NCBI GenBank assembly: GCA_017397655.1
Contig: JAFQIG010000028.1
Coordinates: 1 to 43,221 of the forward strand
Direction: 5' to 3'
Source: Clostridia bacterium
Lineage (GTDB): Bacteria; Bacillota; Clostridia; Oscillospirales; Acutalibacteraceae
DNA length: 43,221 nucleotides
Made by a program: the position numbers and the translations under genes
The notes under the pieces: generated by a model
Told to the model about the DNA's origin: nothing
Database searches by the model: none
Seen by the model: only the letters and a program-made list of their open reading frames with translations
Shown: positions 32,614 through 40,768 of the stretch, in pieces
Numbering within the stretch: position 1 is the first letter of the stretch
Layout: the number at the start of each line of letters is the position of its first letter

Positions 32614-34014
32614 CTAAAACCTGAAATACAAAAACGGGTTAAATGATCCGTCAACAAGATAAGCGGTAACGGCAATTAACAGTATAACCATCAAGACGGG
32701 TTCAACAACATTTAATATTCTGTTGACTGAAGTACGCTTTTTAAGTGTATTGACTGCGTTTCTGACAACGGGAGTTGCACCGATCAAGCCGAGAATCAGC
32801 GATACTGCAAAGCTTCGCAGATAATAAAGCGTTTCTTCGGTAACAAAAGGTAAATTACCTGCCCCGAATAACGAACCGATGCTGTGGACTGCTTCCGAGA
32901 GTGTAGCCGAATCAAAGATAACAAAGCTTATTGCAACAAGTAAAAGTACGACAAAATGCGACAGCACCTTTGATTTTTTCATATACTTCAGTAAAAAGAA
33001 TTTTTCGATAATCAGCAAAATGCCGAAGTAAAGACCCCATACAACAAAGTTCCAGGATGCACCGTGCCAGAGACCTGTCAGCATCCATACGGTAAAAATA
33101 TTAATTAAGTGACGGAACTTTCCTACACGGTTACCGCCCATCGGGATATACACATAGTCACGAAACCATGAGCCGAGCGTCATATGCCAGCGACGCCAGA
33201 ATTCCGTAATACTTGCCGAAATAAACGGATAGTTGAAGTTTTCGGGGAAGTCGAAGCCTAAAATTCTGCCAAGACCTATTGCCATATCGCTGTAGCCTGA
33301 AAAGTCAAAGTAAACGTGCAGGCAGTAGGAGGCGGCATAAATCCAGAAAAAAAGAACGGATTTTTCGTCGGATGTTTTAAAAATATCGCAAAGCTCACCC
33401 AGAGTGTTTGCAATCAGAACTTTTTTGGAAAGACCTAAAACGAATCTGCGCACACCGAGCGAAAAGCCTTCGACAGTAGTTTTACGTTCTGTCAGACGGC
33501 TTTCGATGTCCGAATATCTGACGATGGGTCCTGCGATAAGCTGCGGGAACATCGCAATGTAAGTGCTGAGATTAATAATGTTTTTCTGAACAGAGACGTT
33601 GTCTCTGTAAACGTCAACGATGTAGCTTAAAGACTGGAATGTGTAAAAGCTGATACCGATAGGAAGAGCAATGTTTAAAAGCTCTACGGAGATACCTGTG
33701 ACTGCGCTGAAATTTTCTAAAAGGAAGTCGGCATATTTAAAGTATCCGAGAAAAGAAAGAGAAATAACAACACCGACTGTCATAACCGCTTTTCTGAATT
33801 TTTGTGAAGATGATCGGGCGATAAGCAAAGCACTTAAATATCCGACCGATATCGAAGCGATCATCAACAGCAGATAAACAGGTTCACCCCAGCCGTAAAA
33901 AACAAGGCTTGACACGAGCAAAACGGTGTTTTTTAACTGCCGGGGTGCTATAAAGTACAGTATCAGCACACAGGGCAGAAAGTAGTAGAGGAAAGGTATG
34001 CTTGAAAATAACAT
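32614..34014 (-). CDS. MBOAT-family O-acyltransferase (AlgI/DltB-like)
   Basis: A 466-residue polytopic membrane protein with about ten hydrophobic segments. Conserved blocks of the AlgI group are visible: LPIGISFYTFQSLSY, FPQLIAGPIVRY, FDFSGYSDMAIGLGRILGF, FWRRWHMTLG-x-WFRDYVYIP and the essential histidine H317 in GLWHGASWN. It transfers acyl groups across the membrane to a partner; the DHHW protein downstream is the likely partner and the acceptor probably a wall or capsular polysaccharide. Starts with ATG after AGGAG. Confidence 0.93.
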   Translation of the reverse strand: MLFSSIPFLYYFLPCVLILYFIAPRQLKNTVLLVSSLVFYGWGEPVYLLLMIASISVGYLSALLIARSSSQKFRKAVMTVGVVISLSFLGYFKYADFLLENFSAVTGISVELLNIALPIGISFYTFQSLSYIVDVYRDNVSVQKNIINLSTYIAMFPQLIAGPIVRYSDIESRLTERKTTVEGFSLGVRRFVLGLSKKVLIANTLGELCDIFKTSDEKSVLFFWIYAASYCLHVYFDFSGYSDMAIGLGRILGFDFPENFNYPFISASITEFWRRWHMTLGSWFRDYVYIPMGGNRVGKFRHLINIFTVWMLTGLWHGASWNFVVWGLYFGILLIIEKFFLLKYMKKSKVLSHFVVLLLVAISFVIFDSATLSEAVHSIGSLFGAGNLPFVTEETLYYLRSFAVSLILGLIGATPVVRNAVNTLKKRTSVNRILNVVEPVLMVILLIAVTAYLVDGSFNPFLYFRF

Positions 34015-34042
34015 TTCAATACTCCTGTGTGTTTATTTTTGA

Positions 34043-34627
34043 TTAAGCAATAGCTTCTTCGATCTCGACAACAGCGATTTCGTAAGCGGAAAGAAGCTTT
34101 GTTTTGAAGGTTTCTGTAATATCTGCCGCACCGAAAGTAACGACTACATAATCAGCAACAGAAACGATGAGAAGCTTTTCGGGGAAACCGCACATCCACT
34201 GGTTTGTTGAGATGGAATCTTTCATAGCTGCGACAAAAGCATCTTTGTTTGCAGAATCGGAAAGATGATAAGCAGCACCCGTGAAGGTGTTTGCGTTCAT
34301 AGCGTGCATAATGGAAGCTGCATCGTCGATCATAGCGACAGCATCACCTGTACAGACGAGCTGTGCAGCAAGTGTTTCGACATCAGATACATCAAAAGCA
34401 CCGGGAGCACCGTCAACGGGAGCGACGGGACTGCCACCCATTGCAAAGAACTTTTCTTCTTCTGCGTAGGAAGCCCATACGGTGTTGAGAATATCAACGG
34501 GAGCCGATACGCCTTGGAGTGCGGTTTCTTCGGGAGCTTCTGTTTCTTCGGGAGCAGATGTTGTACCGCAAGAAGCGAAGGTAAAGAGGATTGCGAATGC
34601 AAAGATTACTGAGAGAATTTTTTTCAT
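34043..34627 (-). CDS. Lipoprotein, DUF4358-like
   Basis: A 194-residue lipoprotein: signal with lipobox FASC (lipidated Cys near residue 20), a short Glu/Pro/Thr linker (APEETEAPEETA), then a compact domain with MGGS, DVSDVETLAAQL, AYHLSD and a strand-rich C-terminal half. From memory it resembles DUF4358 lipoproteins found beside MBOAT/DHHW genes in Clostridia; no function is known. First gene of the operon, under its own promoter. Confidence 0.75.
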   Translation of the reverse strand: MKKILSVIFAFAILFTFASCGTTSAPEETEAPEETALQGVSAPVDILNTVWASYAEEEKFFAMGGSPVAPVDGAPGAFDVSDVETLAAQLVCTGDAVAMIDDAASIMHAMNANTFTGAAYHLSDSANKDAFVAAMKDSISTNQWMCGFPEKLLIVSVADYVVVTFGAADITETFKTKLLSAYEIAVVEIEEAIA

Positions 34628-34656
34628 AGATATACTCCTTTGTATTTAATGGTTAT

Positions 34657-34685
34657 AGTATAACAAATAAATGTGAACAAATCAA
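34657..34685 (-). promoter_or_regulatory. Promoter of the lipoprotein-MBOAT-DHHW-glycosidase operon
   Basis: On the minus strand TTGATT (34685-34680), a 17-base spacer and TATACT (34662-34657). The -35 box overlaps the stop codon of the upstream serine hydrolase gene. No further promoter is seen within the five genes, whose gaps are 5-28 bases. Confidence 0.75.
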
Positions 34686-35815
34686 CACAAAGAATCACTT
34701 ATTGCTTTTTCAAATAAGCGAGCTGATTCATTACCTGCACCGCCGTCAAAAAGCGAGTTTTTCATATAGACGGCACATACAGAGTTTTTCGGATCAACAA
34801 AGAAATGCGTACCGTATGCACCGCTCCAGCCGAAAGTACCCGGTGCAAGGTATTTATAGGACTCGTCAACGATAACACGCATTCCTAAAGCCCAACGTGT
34901 ATCACCGGGCATAATGTCAGAGCTGACCTGAGGTGATGTCAGTGTGTCAAAAGCCTTGTCCGATAAAATACGCTTACCGTGAGTGCAGCCTTTGTTCAGC
35001 AGCATATGAGCAAATTCTTTATAGTCCGACAGAGTGGAAATGAGTCCCGCACCGCCTAAAAAATGAGTAACGGGATAATCACCGAAAACACAGTTTTCAC
35101 GCATAACGGCAACAACGCTTTTGCCGTCCTGTCTGTTGTGCATCGGAACAAGTCGGTTCCATTGTTCGCCGTTCGGGATAAAACAGGTATCAACCATTCC
35201 GCAGGGATCAAAAATTTCTTCTTTCAAAAAGGTGTAATAATCTTTTTGTGAAACGATCTCGATTATTTTTGCCGCAACATTGAACGCTGCAAGCGGACTA
35301 TACTGCTGTGCTGTGCCGGGTACAAAGTCAAGTCCCGTTCTGATGTGATAATCAATCAGCGAATCTGTTGTGGCTTTGTCAGCCGTTGTCATCATATTGA
35401 TTTTCTGCTGATCACAGCCGAATCCCGATGTATGAGTCAGCAGATCACGCACCGTGACTTTAACGGGTGATTCGCCCTTGTCGCAAAGCTTTCCTGATTC
35501 AAGCGTCATAACGTGAAGTTTATCGAAGGCTTTTATATACTTCGACACGGGATCTGACAGTGATAATAATCCTTTATCAACAAGAATCATTACACCTGTC
35601 GCAGTTATCGGTTTGGTCATTGATGCAAGTCGGAAAACTGTTTTGTCGGTGATCGGAGCAGACAGCTCTTCTGACATTGTACCGAAACATTCCGTAAAGC
35701 TTTTGCCGTTCCGGTAAACGTAATAGGCAGATCCGAAAATTTTGTTGTTTGCAAAATCATAATCGGCGGCATTGTTTATGTTACTTTTAAGAAGATCAAA
35801 GTCAAGCTTTTTCAT
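34682..35815 (-). CDS. Serine hydrolase of the class C beta-lactamase family
   Basis: A 377-residue cytoplasmic protein (no signal peptide) with S65-M-T-K68 as catalytic SxxK, TVRDLLTHTSGFGCD, and FGWSGAYGTHFFVDP near the end (the family's third motif region). The usual Y-x-N motif reads QQYSPLAAFN, so Asn is replaced by Pro. It is more likely an esterase or a transpeptidase-like hydrolase than a true beta-lactamase. The start is set at ATG 35815 (AGGTG about 7 bases upstream) rather than GTG 35824. It overlaps the end of the SulP gene by 14 bases, so the two are coupled. Confidence 0.85.
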   Translation of the reverse strand: MKKLDFDLLKSNINNAADYDFANNKIFGSAYYVYRNGKSFTECFGTMSEELSAPITDKTVFRLASMTKPITATGVMILVDKGLLSLSDPVSKYIKAFDKLHVMTLESGKLCDKGESPVKVTVRDLLTHTSGFGCDQQKINMMTTADKATTDSLIDYHIRTGLDFVPGTAQQYSPLAAFNVAAKIIEIVSQKDYYTFLKEEIFDPCGMVDTCFIPNGEQWNRLVPMHNRQDGKSVVAVMRENCVFGDYPVTHFLGGAGLISTLSDYKEFAHMLLNKGCTHGKRILSDKAFDTLTSPQVSSDIMPGDTRWALGMRVIVDESYKYLAPGTFGWSGAYGTHFFVDPKNSVCAVYMKNSLFDGGAGNESARLFEKAISDSLC

Positions 35816-37097
35816 CGGACACACCTGTTCTTTTTATTTTTGTAAAAAAAGTGAGTAAAAGTTTTATTGCAATACCTACGGCGATAGCAACAACAAGATC
35901 GAAAATTACCGTCAGTACAAAGGTAACGAACAAAAGACAGATATCGCTTGCGTTCTTCTGTTTTACGATCCTGACAAAGCTTTTCCATTCGCTCATATTG
36001 TACGCAACCATAAATAGTATTGCGGCAATTGTAGGCATCGGGATAAGTGCCGCATAGGGCATCAGTAAAAGAAGAACAAGCAACAGTACGACAGCGTGAA
36101 CCATACCTGCAATGGGAGTTCTGCCACCGTTTTTGGCATTTGCGGATGTTCTTGCGATAGCGCCTGTAGCGGGAATTCCGCCAAAGAGAACGGATGCGAT
36201 ATTTCCGAGACCCTGAGCGACAAGCTCTGAGTTGGAGTTGTGCTTTGATCCGATCATATTATCTGAAACGACACAGGACAGCAAAGATTCGATAGCGGCA
36301 AGAATGGCAATGGTAAAGGCATCGGGAATGACAGCTATGATGCTTTCTTTACTGAAATCCATTGCGGAGAAATCCGTTTTCGGTAAACCCTCGGGAATGG
36401 TATAAAGATCACCGATGGTAAATACATTGTCACCGAGTGAAGGTATGAGTGCAACTGCGACAGCACCGACAATAACGGCAATCAGTGAGGGTGGAACACG
36501 CTTTTCCAATTTAGGATAAATAATCAGAATCAAAAGAGAAACAGCACCGACAAGCAGACTCTGCCGGGAGAAGGTGTCAAAAAAGTCGATATTCGCCTTG
36601 ACTTTTTCAAGAGTTTCGATCGGTCTGAATCCGTCTGCATAGGTGATTCCGAAAAAGTCTTTGATCTGACCTAAAAGGATTGTAACGGCAATACCGCCCG
36701 TAAAGCCGACGGTTATGGGATGGGGCATATATTTTATAAAAGTACCTAATTTGAATACACCCATCAATATAAGGATTATACCTGCCATAACGGTAGCTAT
36801 GAAGAGACCGTTCATACCCTGCGAAGCGACAACGCCTGCAACGATGGTAGCAAAAGCAGCGGTAGGGCCTGCTATCTGGATGTTACTGCCACCGAAAAGA
36901 GATACAACAAAGCCTGCAGCAATGGCGGTATAAACACCGCATTCGGGATTGACGCCCGAAGCGAGAGCCAGAGCGATGGAAAGAGGCAGAGCGATAATGG
37001 CAACAATGACACCTGCAACGATGTCGTTTACAGCCTGTTTTTTTGAATATCCCTTAAGAGCAGGAATAATTTTCGGTGTTAAATAAAATTCTTTCAC
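35802..37097 (-). CDS. SulP-family anion transporter lacking a STAS domain
   Basis: A 431-residue polytopic transporter: DIVAGVIVAIIALPLSIALALASG, IQIAGPTAAFATIVAGV, KYMPHPITVGFTGGIA, IPATGAIARTSANAKNGGRTPIAG, all SulP landmarks. The family's usual cytoplasmic STAS domain is missing: the protein ends about 20 residues after the last membrane segment (KIKRTGVSDEKA). The substrate could be sulfate, bicarbonate or another anion. Start GTG 37097 is favoured (AAGGAAG six bases before); the TTG at 37103 touches the ribosome site. Confidence 0.88.
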   Translation of the reverse strand: MKEFYLTPKIIPALKGYSKKQAVNDIVAGVIVAIIALPLSIALALASGVNPECGVYTAIAAGFVVSLFGGSNIQIAGPTAAFATIVAGVVASQGMNGLFIATVMAGIILILMGVFKLGTFIKYMPHPITVGFTGGIAVTILLGQIKDFFGITYADGFRPIETLEKVKANIDFFDTFSRQSLLVGAVSLLILIIYPKLEKRVPPSLIAVIVGAVAVALIPSLGDNVFTIGDLYTIPEGLPKTDFSAMDFSKESIIAVIPDAFTIAILAAIESLLSCVVSDNMIGSKHNSNSELVAQGLGNIASVLFGGIPATGAIARTSANAKNGGRTPIAGMVHAVVLLLVLLLLMPYAALIPMPTIAAILFMVAYNMSEWKSFVRIVKQKNASDICLLFVTFVLTVIFDLVVAIAVGIAIKLLLTFFTKIKRTGVSDEKA

Positions 37098-37129
37098 AAA
37101 CAACTTCCTTTATTATTAATTACTGAAAT

Positions 37130-37158
37130 ATTATACACGTAAACATATGTTATTGCAA
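37130..37158 (-). promoter_or_regulatory. SulP/serine-hydrolase promoter with embedded palindrome
   Basis: On the minus strand TTGCAA (37158-37153), a 17-base spacer and TATAAT (37135-37130). The spacer contains the perfect palindrome AACATATGTT (37142-37151), a possible operator. Confidence 0.7.
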
Positions 37159-37179
37159 CTATAATTCAAGATAAAAATA

Positions 37180-37207
37180 AAAGCGGAGAAGCCGATTGAC
37201 TTCTCCG
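37180..37207 (-). terminator. Terminator of the small secreted-protein gene
   Basis: CGGAGAAG (37184-37191) pairs with CTTCTCCG (37200-37207) over an 8-base loop; on the minus strand it is followed by CTTTTATTTTTATC. Confidence 0.8.
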
Positions 37208-37234
37208 TATGAAGGCAGAAATATAAACTTGCTG

Positions 37235-37708
37235 TCAGATATCCAATAATTTATAAACAAAGTACCATGAGTTTGCTTTACAGGCGAGCTTATAATCATA
37301 GCTCATTTTTGTAGGCGGGATAAATTTGATTTTTACGGTATATTTAGTGCCGAGACCGGCAGGAACATAAAATGTACCGTTCAGTTTTACAGTATAACTG
37401 TTAAGAAGTTTGCTACCTTTGTAAATTTTTACACTGAATTTAGCAACATCATATACATCATCTGCTAAATCCTTTACCTTTAGTGTTGCACCGGCGGTCG
37501 AGTTTTTAATCTGAACCTTGTTTTTGGTTAAATTACCGTAAATATAAAAAGTGTTTGTTCCGTATGCGGTGCCGGTTGAAGTGACATACTGATAATTTGT
37601 TTTCCATTTACAGTTGTTCAGGTTGCCGGCTAAAACGGTGGTGGAAAGGGTTGTGATAATAAGAATAAGCGCAAAAAGAAATGCAAGAACAGACTTAACC
37701 TTTTTCAT
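37235..37708 (-). CDS. Small secreted beta-rich protein of unknown function
   Basis: A 157-residue protein with a signal peptide (MKKVKSVLAFLFALILIITT, cleavage after VLA near residue 27). The mature part (about 130 residues) is basic and rich in Lys, Thr, Tyr and alternating strands (KVQIKNSTAGATLKVKDL, KFSVKIYKGSKLLNSYTVKL), suggesting an immunoglobulin-like fold. No anchor. Own promoter and terminator. I do not recognise the family. Confidence 0.75.
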   Translation of the reverse strand: MKKVKSVLAFLFALILIITTLSTTVLAGNLNNCKWKTNYQYVTSTGTAYGTNTFYIYGNLTKNKVQIKNSTAGATLKVKDLADDVYDVAKFSVKIYKGSKLLNSYTVKLNGTFYVPAGLGTKYTVKIKFIPPTKMSYDYKLACKANSWYFVYKLLDI

Positions 37709-37751
37709 ATCAATACTTCCTTGTCTTAAATTTTATTTCCGCCTTCATGAT

Positions 37752-37765
37752 AACATATCTATGTT
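37752..37765. promoter_or_regulatory. Palindromic operator-like site
   Basis: AACATA-TC-TATGTT, two perfect 6-base arms, just downstream of the -10 box of the secreted-protein gene. The same half-site occurs in the SulP promoter (37142-37151). Confidence 0.5.
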
Positions 37766-37769
37766 AGGA

Positions 37770-37799
37770 ATTATAACATATTAATATAACAATTGTCAA
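37770..37799 (-). promoter_or_regulatory. Promoter of the small secreted-protein gene
   Basis: On the minus strand a perfect TTGACA (37799-37794), an 18-base spacer and TATAAT (37775-37770). Confidence 0.75.
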
Positions 37800-37826
37800 G
37801 TCATAATATTAGTGAGGTGATTTGGC

Positions 37827-38015
37827 ATGAAAGAAAAATTGATAATTAATAAAAAATCATACAAGGGCGAAGACGGATATAAAACTTTTTCGATAAGAAT
37901 AAAAGATGAAACTGTTGAAAAACTTGATAATCTTGCTAAAGAATCTAATCGTTCACGTAATGAGTTAATTAACATTTTACTTGACTTTGCAATCAAAAAC
38001 TGTGAAATCAAATAG
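37827..38015 (+). CDS. Ribbon-helix-helix (CopG/Arc-type) DNA-binding protein
   Basis: A 62-residue protein. KTFSIRIKDETVEKLDNLAKESNRSRNELINILLDFAI has the exact plan of a ribbon-helix-helix dimer: a short strand, helix A, a turn with S/N-R-S-R-N-E and helix B. GAGGTGAT precedes the ATG. No toxin gene follows: it is convergent with the CapA-like gene across a palindrome. It is divergent from the secreted-protein gene and near AACATA palindromes, so it may be a local repressor (inference). Confidence 0.8.
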   Translation: MKEKLIINKKSYKGEDGYKTFSIRIKDETVEKLDNLAKESNRSRNELINILLDFAIKNCEIK

Positions 38016-38047
38016 AGCCAAATATATTATAAAATTTTGGATAAAAG

Positions 38048-38140
38048 AAAGATCCTTCGCCTACGGCTCAGGATGACTTCTTGGGTCTGGGTATTTAACA
38101 AACTAAGATTGTCATTCTGAGGCTTTGCCGAAGAATCTTT
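38048..38140. repeat. MITE-like inverted repeat, also a likely bidirectional terminator
   Basis: The arm 38048-38077 (AAAGATCCTTCG...GGATGAC) is an imperfect inverted copy of 38111-38140 (GTCATTCTGAGG...GAATCTTT). Elements with GAAGAATCTT and GTCATTCTGAG ends are recurrent in bacterial genomes. Each outer end has a T-run when read outward (TTTTTTT on the plus strand, CTTTCTTTTA on the minus), so it can end both convergent genes. Confidence 0.75.
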
Positions 38141-38179
38141 TTTTACATTTAATAAATGAAAAAGTTTCAAATAATGATT

Positions 38180-39343
38180 TTACATTTGTTTCAATATATA
38201 GTCAACTACATCCGTCAGTTTGCTTTTTTGCCAGTCCTTATTCTTTTCACGTTCGGCAAGGGGACACAGTATAAAGAAATCAAGAGTCTCACCGGGAACA
38301 CGCCCTGTGCGTAAAGGTTCGGCAAAGTGGTCTGCCCAATCCTCTTCGGTAGCATTTTTGAATCTGTCGGGATTCAGGTAGGTCATCTGACGTTTTGTGG
38401 CGGCAATATGCATCTTTGCCGATAAAGGCGACAGAAGATTATATTCTTCCTCGTTGACGTCTGTAAAGATATCGGGTAATCCGTGGGGGAGAATGTGTTC
38501 TGTTTCTCTGTCAATCAGAAGTCCCATCGGTTCCCAGTTGAAATCGGTTTCGGTAAAGTTGATTTTTACAAGCAATCCGAATTCGGTGTTGAACTGCGAA
38601 CGCTGATAATCGGTATCAAAAATAAAGTTTCCGAGTGAATAAAAAATAATCTTGTCACCGACGGTTTCATAGTTCATCGGAACGTGCGGATGATGTGAAA
38701 CAACGATGTCCGCACCCATTTCAAGATATTTGTGATAACGCTCACGAGTGTAGGGTGAGGGCAGAGGAGTAAACTCTTCGCCTGCGTGAGCTACTACGAC
38801 ACACCAACGGCAGGTCTTTTTGATCTCGTTGATAGTATTCTGAATTTCGTCAAGATCACTCCAGCTGTAACAGCCGGGCTTATTTTCGTCAGCCTTTCGG
38901 CAGGCTCGCTGATATCCAACTCCGAACATACCTATTCCGCCCGCTTCCTGCAGTATAACGGGACGGCGGGCTTCGTTTATGTTCATACCTGCGCCTATTG
39001 TGCGTGCGTTGCACTTCTGTGCAATATCAAGAGTACTTTTAATGCCGAATTCGCCTGCATCCATAATGTGATTGTTACAGATGTTCCAGATGTCGGCATG
39101 CATTCTGTCAAGAACCGTGACCGCTTCGGGATCAATGGTGTGCAGAAGCTGCTGAACACCGCCCTTAACGGTATTCTGCTCACAGGGGGCGATGGGACCT
39201 TCAACATTTGCTATAACGTGATCAGCAGAATGTAAAAAGTCAAGAATCTCGTCAGAAATGAGCTTATCATCGTTCCATTGACCGTACATATATCTGTCAA
39301 ATCCGATATCACCCGTAAAAATGAGAGAAGATCTGTCTTTCAT
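38180..39343 (-). CDS. CapA-family (PGA_cap) metallophosphoesterase-like protein
   Basis: A 387-residue protein with the CapA plan: LIFTGDIGFDRYMYG, VIANVEGP, NICNNHIMDAGEFGI, VVVAHAGEEF, VVSHHPHVPMNYE and IFYSLGNFIFD, the metal-binding blocks of this calcineurin-like family. No signal peptide is seen. CapA proteins are linked with poly-gamma-glutamate capsule assembly, but lone homologues like this are often of unknown role. It follows the Eis-like acetyltransferase gene by 23 bases with AAAGGAT, so the two form an operon. Confidence 0.88.
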   Translation of the reverse strand: MKDRSSLIFTGDIGFDRYMYGQWNDDKLISDEILDFLHSADHVIANVEGPIAPCEQNTVKGGVQQLLHTIDPEAVTVLDRMHADIWNICNNHIMDAGEFGIKSTLDIAQKCNARTIGAGMNINEARRPVILQEAGGIGMFGVGYQRACRKADENKPGCYSWSDLDEIQNTINEIKKTCRWCVVVAHAGEEFTPLPSPYTRERYHKYLEMGADIVVSHHPHVPMNYETVGDKIIFYSLGNFIFDTDYQRSQFNTEFGLLVKINFTETDFNWEPMGLLIDRETEHILPHGLPDIFTDVNEEEYNLLSPLSAKMHIAATKRQMTYLNPDRFKNATEEDWADHFAEPLRTGRVPGETLDFFILCPLAEREKNKDWQKSKLTDVVDYILKQM

Positions 39344-39366
39344 AAATAATCCTTTCGTTGTTACCG

Positions 39367-40515
39367 TTATTTCTCTGTAATGCGTGTGGGGCGGTGGGGA
39401 AAGGCTTTAAAAAAGTCGGATGCATCACCGTGGATTCTGACACCGTCAATATAGACGGCAGTCCCTTCATCGTAACCCTCGCCCGAAAGCAACAGCTTTG
39501 CTGCGGCAGGAGCAGTAAGTGCGATATCGTAATCACCGTCTTTTCTGTGTGTTACAACAGCTTTGCCGTTTTGATATTCGACGTCAAAAATGCCGTTGTT
39601 GTGCCCGATATCATCAATGCTCAAAAGACTGAATCTGCCGTATTCCGTGGGATATGTATTGCTTTCAAGCAACTTTTTAAGATTGTAAATCCTGCCTGCA
39701 TAGACTCCGGAGGTCTCAAAACAGGCACCGTCAAGCTGTTCTGCCATTGCGGCAAAAGCAGATCCGATATACTGTTTATTTACAACAAGATTTTTGACTA
39801 TTCCGTCATAATTCCGCAGAAAACCGATAAGGGCGTAAAGTGCCTCAGGCGAGAGAACAAATAATTCTTTGACAATAAGAGAATCGGGTCTTGCTACGGT
39901 AAAACGCACATATCCGTCGGGAACACCGCTTTTGTCCCGTCTTATGTATGTGTAGTCAGCACTTTCGATCGGAGTAGCACAGAAATATTTTTTGTCATTA
40001 CGGCAGGTGGTAAGATTCTCTTTGACTGCACACTTGTTGTAAAGCTCGCAAAGCTTCGAAAACTGCTCACCTGTATAAAGAGTTACATCGTTGCTTCTCG
40101 GAATGTTTTTCAGTTTTTCAAACGGTACTTTTATGCTGTAAGTCTGAAAAAGGTTTGCAAAACCGAATTTTTTGTAATACTCGATAGAAAATGCATGCAA
40201 AAATCCGAGTGTCAGATCATCAGAAAGTGCAGTATCGGCAACTGTTCTGAAAAGCTCACGCACTCCGCCCAATCTGCGACATTCGGGTCTTGTGCAAATG
40301 CTGTCAAAAAAGATCGAGTTAAGCTTGTTACCGCAATAGTGCAGATCTGCATTGTATTTTTCAATGCCTGCAAAGAGCTTGCCGTCATCAAAAGCTCCGA
40401 TCACATCGGCATCAACGGTGCTGTCAGTTACAGGATCAAATTTCCAGATGAAGGATGCGGCAGAAATTTTTTGAAATTCTGCTTTTTCTTCGGGTCTCAG
40501 ATATCGGATTTCCAT
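39367..40515 (-). CDS. Eis-like GNAT N-acetyltransferase with SCP2-like C-terminus
   Basis: A 382-residue protein. An N-terminal GNAT domain with SIFFDSICTRPECRRLGGVRELF (acetyl-CoA binding R-x-x-G-x-x/L type, here RRLGGV) and LGFLHAFSIEYYKKFGF, a second GNAT-like domain in the middle (PDGYVRFTV ... IVKELFVLSPEALYALIGFL), and a sterol-carrier-like C-terminal domain (FDVEYQNGKAVVTHR ... GDASDFFKAFPHRPTRITEKF region). This is the Eis architecture, known for acetylating aminoglycosides or protein lysines; the substrate here is unknown. GGAGG precedes the ATG. Confidence 0.87.
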   Translation of the reverse strand: MEIRYLRPEEKAEFQKISAASFIWKFDPVTDSTVDADVIGAFDDGKLFAGIEKYNADLHYCGNKLNSIFFDSICTRPECRRLGGVRELFRTVADTALSDDLTLGFLHAFSIEYYKKFGFANLFQTYSIKVPFEKLKNIPRSNDVTLYTGEQFSKLCELYNKCAVKENLTTCRNDKKYFCATPIESADYTYIRRDKSGVPDGYVRFTVARPDSLIVKELFVLSPEALYALIGFLRNYDGIVKNLVVNKQYIGSAFAAMAEQLDGACFETSGVYAGRIYNLKKLLESNTYPTEYGRFSLLSIDDIGHNNGIFDVEYQNGKAVVTHRKDGDYDIALTAPAAAKLLLSGEGYDEGTAVYIDGVRIHGDASDFFKAFPHRPTRITEK

Positions 40516-40565
40516 GGTTATCCTCCGTAAAAAGTCGTTTTATGAGAATTTTGGTGACAGATAAC

Positions 40566-40661
40566 AGATAAGAGATAATAAAGAATAGATAATAATACAA
40601 ACAGCGCACAAATTTCTTCGTTCACTATTATCTTTTATTTATTCAATATTATCTCTTATCT
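40566..40661. repeat. AT-rich palindromic repeat downstream of the tRNA
   Basis: AGATAAGAGATAATA (40566-40580) is the exact reverse complement of 40647-40661, and the inner parts (to 40600 and from 40628) also pair with mismatches, giving a hairpin of about 96 bases. A short GCCTC/GAGGC hairpin (40664-40677) lies between it and the tRNA. It looks like a dispersed palindromic element. Confidence 0.65.
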
Positions 40662-40686
40662 TAGCCTCGCAAGAGGCGCTGTTTGG

Positions 40687-40760
40687 CCCGCCCGAAGGGA
40701 TTCGAACCCCCGATCTTCAGAATCGGAATCTGCTGCGTTATCCAACTGCGCCACGGGCGG
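40687..40760 (-). tRNA. tRNA-Arg (anticodon CCG)
   Basis: A 74-base cloverleaf on the minus strand. The acceptor stem CCGCCCG (from 40760) pairs with CGGGCGG (to 40688), discriminator G. The anticodon arm has stem CAGA/TCTG and loop TTCCGAT, giving CCG, which reads CGG. The T arm is GGGGG-TTCGAAT-CCCTT with two G-U pairs. CCA is not encoded. It starts 8 bases after the stop codon of the upstream membrane-anchored protein gene. Confidence 0.93.
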
Positions 40761-40768
40761 AATAATAT

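Noticed and set aside
37827-38180. Toxin-antitoxin pair with the ribbon-helix-helix protein as antitoxin
   Set aside because: No toxin frame follows; the next 160 bases are a palindrome and a convergent gene.
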